A stretch of 5,050 bases of DNA from an uncultured Saprospiraceae bacterium (lineage in GTDB: Bacteria > Bacteroidota > Bacteroidia > Chitinophagales > Saprospiraceae), in the NCBI GenBank assembly GCA_938033975.1, contig CALHKJ010000427.1, forward strand, positions 1-5,050, written 5' to 3'. Below the pieces are notes generated by a model. That model was given only the letters and a program-made list of their open reading frames with translations. It had not been told where the DNA came from and searched no databases. Shown here one piece after another: positions 1 through 5,050 of this stretch. Each line of letters opens with the position of its first letter. Position 1 is the stretch's first letter. Both the position numbers and the translations under genes were made by a program.

Positions 1-280
1 CACAATTGAAGTTCTTAATTGTTTGACAAGCTCGAGTATTAATACAACTAATGAGAACATTTCAATTTACCCAAATCCAAGTTTTGGACAATTCTCTATT
101 ATTTCGGAAAATGCAGGCAAAGCAAAAATCTTTGATTTAAATGGGACAAGCATGCAGGAATTTTCCATTTCTGTAGGTCAAAATAAACTTGATTCTAGCA
201 AGCTAGTAGCTGGAATTTATTTTATCACAATCTACCATGATAGCAAACCAGTACATTTCCAGAAATTGGTTATTGAATAA
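1..280 (+). CDS. C-terminal end of a T9SS-secreted protein (type A sorting domain), 5' partial
   Basis: The reading frame is open from the first full codon at base 2 and stops with TAA at 278-280, so the gene begins before the window. The TTG at 23 is an internal Leu codon, not a start. The visible part ends in a textbook type A T9SS sorting domain of about 70 residues. It opens with YPNPSFGQF, has a central KIFDLNG strand and a LVAGIYFITI strand, and closes with QKLVIE. In known Bacteroidota cargos this domain targets the protein through the outer-membrane T9SS translocon and is removed when the protein is released or anchored at the surface. The catalytic or binding part lies outside the window, so its function is unknown. 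The stretch just before the sorting domain (TIEVLNC, bases 2-22) matches the equivalent stretch of the gene starting at 3993, suggesting a diverged paralogue. Confidence 0.9.
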   Translation, partial: TIEVLNCLTSSSINTTNENISIYPNPSFGQFSIISENAGKAKIFDLNGTSMQEFSISVGQNKLDSSKLVAGIYFITIYHDSKPVHFQKLVIE

Positions 281-381
281 AAGACTAGTTAGATTTTAAT
301 AATTGAACATTTCATAATTATCTATCGGTTCGAAATCTTAACATAGCATAAAGAATCTAACAAAGTATTTTGATTGTTTCT

Positions 382-389
382 TAACTTTG
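382..389 (+). promoter_or_regulatory. Bacteroidota -7 promoter box (TAACTTTG)
   Basis: TAACTTTG matches the Bacteroidota sigma-ABfr -7 consensus TAnnTTTG exactly. Transcription would begin a few bases downstream, around 394-397, leaving a leader of roughly 17-20 bases before the ATG at 414. I see no convincing -33 TTTG element at the usual spacing; the TTTG at 369-372 is too close. The box overlaps the alternative TTG start at 387, which argues that this TTG is not in the mRNA. Confidence 0.5.
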
Positions 390-413
390 GTATTTAGAAA
401 TATTCTTAATACA

Positions 414-1730
414 ATGAAAAAATCGTTTTTATTATTCTTGTTTTCTGTTTTGATTTTTTGTAGTTGTAAGCAAACAGATCCAGACTACAAAAAGAAATTA
501 AGCAAGGCAGATTTTCTTCATCAATCAATGAAGAATTTATCAGATATAATTGTTTACGATATCTTCTCTCCACCAGTGGCAAGTAGAATTTATGCCTATC
601 CAAGTATTGCAGCCTATGAGATTTTAGCTACAGAAGATGAACAAATTAAATCGCTTGCAGGAAAACTCAGAGAACTTAAAACGATACCGAAGGCCGAAAA
701 AGAAATTGTTGCTTCTATTTCAGCACTTCATGCTTTTAATCAAGTTGGGAAAAAACTTATTTTTTCTGAAGATAAGATGGAAGCTTTTCAAGAAAGCTTG
801 ATGAAGGAAGTAGATAAGATCAATGCGCCATCTGGCATCATTGAAAACTCTATTCAATACGGTCAAAGGGTAGCAGACCATATTTTAGAATGGGCTGATA
901 AGGACAATTATAAGCAAACAAGATCATTTCCAAAATACACTATTACTGAAGATGAGTATTCTTGGAAACCAACTCCTCCTGCATATATGGAGAGTATTGA
1001 ACCTCATTGGAAAGAAATAAGACCAATGGTCATCAATTCCGCTGATCAATTTACTCCAGAACGACCAACAAGCTTTGACATGAAAAAAGGCAGCGATTTT
1101 TATAAAGAGGTTGAGGAGGTCTATGAAGTGGGAAAAAACATCAAAGAAGACGAAAAATTAATAGCGAGTTTTTGGGATTGCAATCCTTATGTAATGAATC
1201 AAACTGGCCATGCAATGTTTGCTACAAAAAAAATTACACCAGGAGGCCACTGGATAGGTATAACCAAAATAGCTTGTGAAAAAGACAAGGCAAATATTAC
1301 AAAATCAGCTGAAGCTTATGCCAAGTGCTCAATAGCTTTGATGGATGCATTTATAAGTTGTTGGGACGAAAAATATAGAAGTAAGCTGATCCGTCCGGAA
1401 ACAATTATCAACGAACACATAGACCCAAATTGGTTACCTGTTTTACAAACTCCACCTTTTCCAGAATACACGAGTGGTCATTCCGTAATAAGCACGGCTG
1501 CTGCCATTATGTTGACTTCTATATTTGGTGAAAATTTTAGTTACATTGATGATGTAGAAGTAGAATATGGTTTACCAATTAGATCCTTTGGTTCGTTTAT
1601 TGAAGCCTCAGAAGAGGCAGCAATTAGCAGACTTTACGGTGGCATCCATTATAGACCCGCCATAGAAAATGGAGTTAAACAAGGTGAGAAATTAGGTCGC
1701 TACCTAGTGGATAAAATTGACAATAATTAA
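414..1730 (+). CDS. Vanadium-dependent haloperoxidase / PAP2-superfamily lipoprotein
   Basis: This 438-residue protein belongs to the superfamily of vanadium haloperoxidases and type 2 phosphatidic acid phosphatases, which share one anion-binding site. The three motifs are visible: K320-x6-R327-P328; T353-S354-G355-H356 (PSGH in the wider family); and S405-R406-x5-H412. These supply every residue equivalent to the vanadate/phosphate ligands Lys, Arg, Ser-Gly-His, Arg and His. The Asp that often follows the last His (HxxxD) is Ala416 here, in HYRPA. The N-terminal part, about residues 25-300, is the helical, accessory portion typical of long bacterial haloperoxidase-like proteins rather than short membrane PAP2 enzymes. 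Residues 1-17 are a lipoprotein signal (KK, then a hydrophobic run) with Cys18 after FCS as the likely lipidated residue, so it should be membrane-anchored facing the periplasm or surface. The ATG at 414 is preferred to an in-frame TTG at 387 because it starts the signal peptide cleanly. Halide oxidation or phosphatase activity cannot be decided from sequence. It converges on the minus-strand operon. Confidence 0.88.
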   Translation: MKKSFLLFLFSVLIFCSCKQTDPDYKKKLSKADFLHQSMKNLSDIIVYDIFSPPVASRIYAYPSIAAYEILATEDEQIKSLAGKLRELKTIPKAEKEIVASISALHAFNQVGKKLIFSEDKMEAFQESLMKEVDKINAPSGIIENSIQYGQRVADHILEWADKDNYKQTRSFPKYTITEDEYSWKPTPPAYMESIEPHWKEIRPMVINSADQFTPERPTSFDMKKGSDFYKEVEEVYEVGKNIKEDEKLIASFWDCNPYVMNQTGHAMFATKKITPGGHWIGITKIACEKDKANITKSAEAYAKCSIALMDAFISCWDEKYRSKLIRPETIINEHIDPNWLPVLQTPPFPEYTSGHSVISTAAAIMLTSIFGENFSYIDDVEVEYGLPIRSFGSFIEASEEAAISRLYGGIHYRPAIENGVKQGEKLGRYLVDKIDNN

Positions 1731-1777
1731 ATAATCATCAGAGTAGGCACTTTATCACCAAGTTGTAATTTACTAGT

Positions 1778-2827
1778 TTATTCCTCATAAACTTCCATGT
1801 CCTCATAAAAAGTACCAAAGGCAAAAAAGTAGCCCATAAAAGAATTTAATGGAACCAAGCTTTGTCCTTGATTAGGACCTTCAATGATTTTTCCACCCAT
1901 GTTGATCACATTGCCATCCTCATCCGATGCAACAATAGGCAATTGATCAGAAACGAATTGAAGGTTATTCAGCCCAGGATCTTCAAAGGCTAAAATAAAA
2001 TTATCAGCTTTTGAGCCAATAACGATGTTGCTTACTCCATCAACTTCATCAAAAATGATTCTATCATTTTCAAACAACTCGATACTATATACTTTTTGAA
2101 TGCTTTCTCCCAATACTCCAAGCACTCTCTCCTTAGCAGGTAAACGCTCATCAAGATTGCTTACAGGAAAAATAATATTACTGTGGTTGGTTCTATAGTC
2201 ACCATATGGGTAAGCTGTATAATTACGATCAAAGCCAGTATCAGTATTCATTACTACAGCATCTGGAAATGCCTTCTTCCATGTAGCCCAAGTTGTTTCT
2301 AAAATTTGAGTGGTTTCAATTTTTTGATTCAACAAATCACCGTTGACACAATCCAATCTGAGCTGTGACCAATAGCTATCGGTTTCTCTATCGTAAGGCA
2401 TGAGATTGGTATTGTACAATTTACCACTCACTCCAAAAGTGGTTGTACTACCATTAATGTCTCTGTTCCACGAAACTCCAGTTCCGGTCAATGGGCAATA
2501 AGTCAAAGCATAGTTAAGATCACCAATGTTGTCATTAACTATTTCGTGCCAATCCAAAATTGGATGGGGGTAAGCCTTGCCTGCTATTCCATTTCTAAAT
2601 ACTCCTATTACCAAGTCATTATCCGTCAAAAATCCTTCTGCTTCTATTCCCGCTATCGAACTAAAATGAGGACTATCTACTGAGGGTATTCCGTCCTTAC
2701 CTGGACCACCATCAAAAACTTGAGATGGAGATATCGCCCAATCCTCAGGATCAGCGTTGGAAAGATCATCGTTATTTCCACAAGCACTTATGCTAAGCAC
2801 CGCCAAAAAAATAAATAACTTTTTCAT
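1778..2827 (-). CDS. DUF3179 domain lipoprotein
   Basis: This 349-residue protein matches the DUF3179 family along its whole mature length, a family without an established biochemical role. Recognisable family blocks are KDGIPS (44-49), YPHPILDWHEIVND (86-99), YCPLTGTG (110-117), FGVSGKLYN (131-139), YDRET (145-149), WSQ (153-155), TTWATW (178-183), FPV (220-222) and a C-terminal aromatic FFAFGTFYED. The signal peptide MKKLFIFLAVLSISAC has a good lipobox, ISA-Cys16. The following GNNDD places acidic residues shortly after the Cys, as in some surface-export signals of Bacteroidota lipoproteins (inference). From memory, family members usually read YCPLCG; here the second Cys is Thr114, leaving Cys111 and Cys160 as the only mature cysteines besides the lipidated one. 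I chose the ATG at 2827-2825 over an in-frame TTG at 2842 because it starts the signal peptide directly. It is the second gene of a tight operon with the barrel protein upstream. Confidence 0.9.
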   Translation of the reverse strand: MKKLFIFLAVLSISACGNNDDLSNADPEDWAISPSQVFDGGPGKDGIPSVDSPHFSSIAGIEAEGFLTDNDLVIGVFRNGIAGKAYPHPILDWHEIVNDNIGDLNYALTYCPLTGTGVSWNRDINGSTTTFGVSGKLYNTNLMPYDRETDSYWSQLRLDCVNGDLLNQKIETTQILETTWATWKKAFPDAVVMNTDTGFDRNYTAYPYGDYRTNHSNIIFPVSNLDERLPAKERVLGVLGESIQKVYSIELFENDRIIFDEVDGVSNIVIGSKADNFILAFEDPGLNNLQFVSDQLPIVASDEDGNVINMGGKIIEGPNQGQSLVPLNSFMGYFFAFGTFYEDMEVYEE

Positions 2828-2831
2828 ATCA
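2825..2831 (-). other. Stop/start junction of a coupled gene pair (TGATATG)
   Basis: Read on the minus strand, the barrel gene's TGA stop (2831-2829) is followed by a single T and then the ATG of the DUF3179 gene (2827-2825). A one-base gap of this kind is typical of translational coupling: the ribosome finishing the first gene can start the second. The two proteins are therefore probably made together and in related amounts. Confidence 0.7.
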
Positions 2832-3803
2832 ATGTATTTCAATTATACTATCTAAATTCTTTTTCTTTATCGCATAACTCAGTTGTACACCAATCAAATA
2901 TTTTGTTGTTATCTGCAAACCTTCCAACTTTTGATAAATTGGAAACTCTCCGTACAGCCTTATTGCTTTTACATCATCTGGTGTATAGGAAAAACCTATT
3001 GGAATACTCAACCATTGGCCGCCACTGTTTGGAGCAATGGTACTTTGTTCTGTATTGGGACCACCCCATCTATATTTCAAACTTAGATCAGGAATGATAA
3101 AACCAAGCTTGTAATCCTGTAAATATCTGAGACCAAAGACTCCTAGAAACTCATCGCCAAAAGCAAAGCTCCTTCCACCAAAATTCTCAGTACTTCCAAA
3201 ATTTTCATTGATTCCATTTTTGCGAAAAACTGCTGATACATTCGCACTTAAAAAAGGAAACAAAAATCTTGTTCTATTGTATGAGCTTCTTATCAAATAA
3301 TCAAATGAACCTGTTCCACTTTGCATATCTGGAGATAAAAAGATTCCTGAATTACTCAGATGAGATACTCTTCCTGTTGGTACTTTAACACCAGCTGACA
3401 AGTTCAAATAAGTTTTGTCATTTGCGTAAAGCATATATTGAGCTATAAGGCTCATATCTCCTTGACCTATGCTTGCTTGAGATTCTGAAAAAGTTTGCCT
3501 TGCCTGATGGACGATTGGCACAATAGCAGAAAATGCCCATTTTCGATTTAGGGTATAGTCTACTTTCACAGCAATATTTTGTCCAAATCTTGACCTAGGA
3601 TCATTGGTCAATTTTTCAGTCTCATCTACAAGTAAGTTGATATTTTTATACTCATACAAAAGCTGAAAAGAAATCGCTCGTTCATCTTGATTGTTGACCT
3701 CTAAAAATGAGCTTATTGGTGCACCAGCGGTACAACAGGTCTGCGCATTCACATTAACAGTTAGGAGTAGCAGGCAAAATAATAATTGAATCATGACAAG
3801 CAT
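2829..3803 (-). CDS. Outer-membrane beta-barrel protein, Phenol_MetA_deg/transporter-like
   Basis: A protein of 324 residues (321 if it starts at the second ATG, 3794). Residues 1-20 form a signal peptide ending VNA, so the mature protein would begin QTCCTAGAP. The rest is made of alternating hydrophobic/polar strands joined by Gly/Asn/Asp-rich turns, as in outer-membrane barrels. Features resembling the Phenol_MetA_deg barrel family (PF13557) are a DYTLNRKWAFSAIVP strand pair (82-96), GQGDMSL (113-119), SAGVKVPTGR (136-145), and GTGSFD (163-168) followed by further long strands to about residue 312. The family name comes from one pathway and does not establish a substrate; many members are annotated only as putative transporters. 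Two adjacent cysteines, Cys23-Cys24, sit at the mature N terminus and are the only mature cysteines. It is the first gene of a two-gene operon with the DUF3179 lipoprotein, which suggests a joint envelope task. An in-frame stop lies four codons upstream, so no longer start exists. The family call is moderate; the outer-membrane barrel call is stronger. Confidence 0.75.
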   Translation of the reverse strand: MLVMIQLLFCLLLLTVNVNAQTCCTAGAPISSFLEVNNQDERAISFQLLYEYKNINLLVDETEKLTNDPRSRFGQNIAVKVDYTLNRKWAFSAIVPIVHQARQTFSESQASIGQGDMSLIAQYMLYANDKTYLNLSAGVKVPTGRVSHLSNSGIFLSPDMQSGTGSFDYLIRSSYNRTRFLFPFLSANVSAVFRKNGINENFGSTENFGGRSFAFGDEFLGVFGLRYLQDYKLGFIIPDLSLKYRWGGPNTEQSTIAPNSGGQWLSIPIGFSYTPDDVKAIRLYGEFPIYQKLEGLQITTKYLIGVQLSYAIKKKNLDSIIEIH

Positions 3804-3805
3804 AC

Positions 3806-3814
3806 CAAAAGTTA
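3806..3814 (-). promoter_or_regulatory. Possible -7 box (TAACTTTTG) for the barrel/DUF3179 operon
   Basis: On the minus strand TAACTTTTG resembles the Bacteroidota TAnnTTTG box with one extra T. It lies only two bases before the ATG at 3803. If used, transcription would begin at or past that ATG, favouring the ATG at 3794 with a very short leader. A second, weaker candidate, TTTCTTTG at 3829-3822, would give a leader of about ten bases to 3803. No clear -33 element is seen for either. Confidence 0.3.
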
Positions 3815-3937
3815 ACTATGTCAAAGAAATGATGTTTCCTACATAGACCAATTATTACGTAAATTGTCCTAGTCAATACTTTTATTTGCAACTAGTGCAC
3901 ACATAAAATAGCTGATTTTAGCCATAACTTGTATTAA

Positions 3938-3946
3938 TATACTTTG
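3938..3946 (+). promoter_or_regulatory. Possible -7 box (TATACTTTG) for the cohesin-like gene
   Basis: TATACTTTG is close to the TAnnTTTG box but has one extra base between TA and TTTG. A run of T at 3916-3919 lies about 18 bases upstream, roughly where a -33 element would sit. Predicted transcription would begin near 3953, about 40 bases before the ATG at 3993. The core ACTTTGGTTA closely resembles the boxes before the other two genes with visible starts. Confidence 0.3.
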
Positions 3947-3992
3947 GTTATCATTTTAGTAATCGAATCAGGATCCGTCAAAAAAAGTAACT

Positions 3993-5050
3993 ATGAAACT
4001 TAATATTATTAAGCTTATACTATTTCTTGCTTCCGCAAATGTTACACTTGCACAGGATTGCGATTTACTTCCAAACGTAGAATGGGAATTCATAACTTGG
4101 GAACCAGCCCCCGAGCCGCAAACAGAATTCTTTATTGAATGCAATGTCTCTAATTTTATAAATGTAGCCTCATTTAGATTTACTCTAAACTTTGATAATT
4201 CAAACTTGGAATTTGTGTCCATTGACAATATTGGCAATCCACTAAACGGAGATGTATTTGTAAGTGATGCTGGATCTGTTTTGGACAATGGATATTTACC
4301 AACCGGATGGATAAACCTTGATGGCCAAGGTGAAACAATAGATGATGGTACAATCTGCAGAATATGGTTCAAAATCATTGGTGATCCTCAAAATTGTTAT
4401 GATTGGTCAATAAATTCTGATATAGCTGAAATGGAATTAGTACAGAAATTAGAAAATGGAAATGTCTGCACCAAAGACAATATCAATTTTCGAATTGGTG
4501 ACGGGTGTATGTGCAGCAGTTTGTTTCTTTTAAATACAACTTGCCCAAATCAATTAGAGCTGAGTATTTGTGGAGGTATAGCACCTTACACTTATACAAT
4601 TTCGGGTCCAAGTAATGAGCTTCTTGGTACACTTACTGAGAATCAAATTGAAAGTTTTGATAATCTCGCAGCTGGTACTTATTCTGCAATAATTCAAGAT
4701 AATGCATTTAACCAATACACCACAATGTTTGAAGTGCCAAGCTATACCCCTGTTAGTGTTATAGATGCTATAATTTGCAATGATGGTGAAAGTACCATTC
4801 TTGACTTATCTACAAACATTCAAAGCTCCTTACCATTCACTATCATTGGACCAACAGGAGAAACCTTAGAAACTAATATTGTTGACTTTATTGGTGTGCC
4901 TATTGGTTTGTATGAATATACTTTTGTCGTAGGAGATGAACTTTGCGGTTTAGAAAACTATATTAGCACTATCGAGGTCCAAAATTGTACAATCACTTCC
5001 AATAAAAATACTGCGCAAAAAATTCCTGAAATTTTCCCAAATCCAAGCCA
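3993..5050 (+). CDS. Secreted cohesin-like domain protein with T9SS sorting domain, 3' partial
   Basis: The frame is open from the ATG at 3993 to the window edge: 352 full codons and no stop. Residues 1-20 form a signal peptide (two Lys, then a hydrophobic run, ending TLA before QDC). Residues about 45-130 look like a cohesin/carbohydrate-binding-type beta-sandwich: FFIECNVSNF, then ASFRFTLNFDNSNLEFVSI, a variable middle, and GTICRIWFKIIGD. Residues about 175-325 are rich in beta strands, with a GGIAPYTYTISGP...LAAGTYSAIIQD unit resembling the SprB-like/gliding-adhesin repeats of Bacteroidota and a similar unit after it (PFTIIGPTGE...GLYEYTFVVGD). At residues 347-352 the frame reads IFPNPS, the start of a type A T9SS sorting domain, so only about 70 residues should be missing. 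Twelve cysteines occur after the signal peptide, suggesting several disulfides. It is probably exported to the surface or medium as a binding or adhesion protein; no catalytic motif is visible. It is divergent from the barrel operon and is a likely paralogue of the gene ending at 280. Confidence 0.85.
   Translation, partial: MKLNIIKLILFLASANVTLAQDCDLLPNVEWEFITWEPAPEPQTEFFIECNVSNFINVASFRFTLNFDNSNLEFVSIDNIGNPLNGDVFVSDAGSVLDNGYLPTGWINLDGQGETIDDGTICRIWFKIIGDPQNCYDWSINSDIAEMELVQKLENGNVCTKDNINFRIGDGCMCSSLFLLNTTCPNQLELSICGGIAPYTYTISGPSNELLGTLTENQIESFDNLAAGTYSAIIQDNAFNQYTTMFEVPSYTPVSVIDAIICNDGESTILDLSTNIQSSLPFTIIGPTGETLETNIVDFIGVPIGLYEYTFVVGDELCGLENYISTIEVQNCTITSNKNTAQKIPEIFPNPS

Noticed and set aside
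295..322. Weak inverted repeat (ATAATT / AATTAT) after the first gene as a terminator
   Set aside because: The stem is only six A/T pairs with a long loop and no following T-run, so it is what AT-rich DNA gives by chance.
387..413. TTG start extending the haloperoxidase-like protein by nine residues
   Set aside because: It overlaps the predicted -7 promoter box and would put non-signal residues before a clean lipoprotein signal peptide starting at 414.
406..603. Minus-strand open frame of 65 codons
   Set aside because: It is fully opposite the start of the haloperoxidase-like gene, with no recognisable protein features.
1731..1777. Possible shared terminator between the convergent genes
   Set aside because: No stable hairpin with a T-tract could be found in these 47 bases on either strand.
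2883..3097. Two overlapping plus-strand open frames of 64-67 codons
   Set aside because: Both are antisense to the barrel gene, in different frames, with no recognisable features; they are shadows of its coding sequence.
3968..4378. Minus-strand open frame of 136 codons
   Set aside because: It lies opposite the plus-strand gene at 3993, which has a signal peptide, recognisable domains and 352 open codons. The minus-strand translation shows no domain or export signal and is a shadow.

Overview
The window looks like chromosomal DNA from an AT-rich member of the Bacteroidota, most likely a Saprospiraceae-like environmental lineage. This rests on two genes with type A C-terminal signals of the type IX secretion system (T9SS: PNPS motif, and a KLVIE ending on the complete one). 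It also rests on a cohesin-like domain in a secreted protein, two lipoproteins with Bacteroidota-style signal peptides, and a TAnnTTTG-type promoter -7 box. The phylum call is firm; the family-level call is inference. There are no RNA genes, CRISPR arrays, insertion sequences or phage genes.

Layout: (1) Bases 1-280, plus strand, are the end of a T9SS-secreted protein that starts before the window. (2) Bases 281-413 are a short AT-rich spacer with a good -7 box next to the following gene. (3) Bases 414-1730, plus strand, encode a 438-residue lipoprotein of the vanadium-dependent haloperoxidase / PAP2 phosphatase superfamily with all vanadate/phosphate-binding residues present. (4) After a 47-base convergent gap, two minus-strand genes form an operon transcribed from 3803 down to 1778. 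The first encodes an outer-membrane beta-barrel protein, the second a DUF3179 lipoprotein, and their stop and start are one base apart. (5) Bases 3804-3992 are a divergent promoter region. (6) From 3993 to the window end, plus strand, runs a long open frame. It encodes a secreted protein with a signal peptide, a cohesin-like domain, a beta-sandwich region and the start of a T9SS sorting domain.

All five proteins are predicted to be exported: two T9SS cargos, two lipoproteins and one outer-membrane barrel. The window is therefore a cell-envelope / secretome region. The barrel and DUF3179 lipoprotein probably act together because of their tight coupling; their substrate cannot be told from sequence. 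The first and last genes end in similar sequence, 14 of 27 residues identical without gaps, so they are probably diverged paralogues flanking the middle genes. I see no clear previously undescribed system. The best candidate for follow-up is the barrel/DUF3179 pair, with its vicinal cysteines and altered CPLTG motif.
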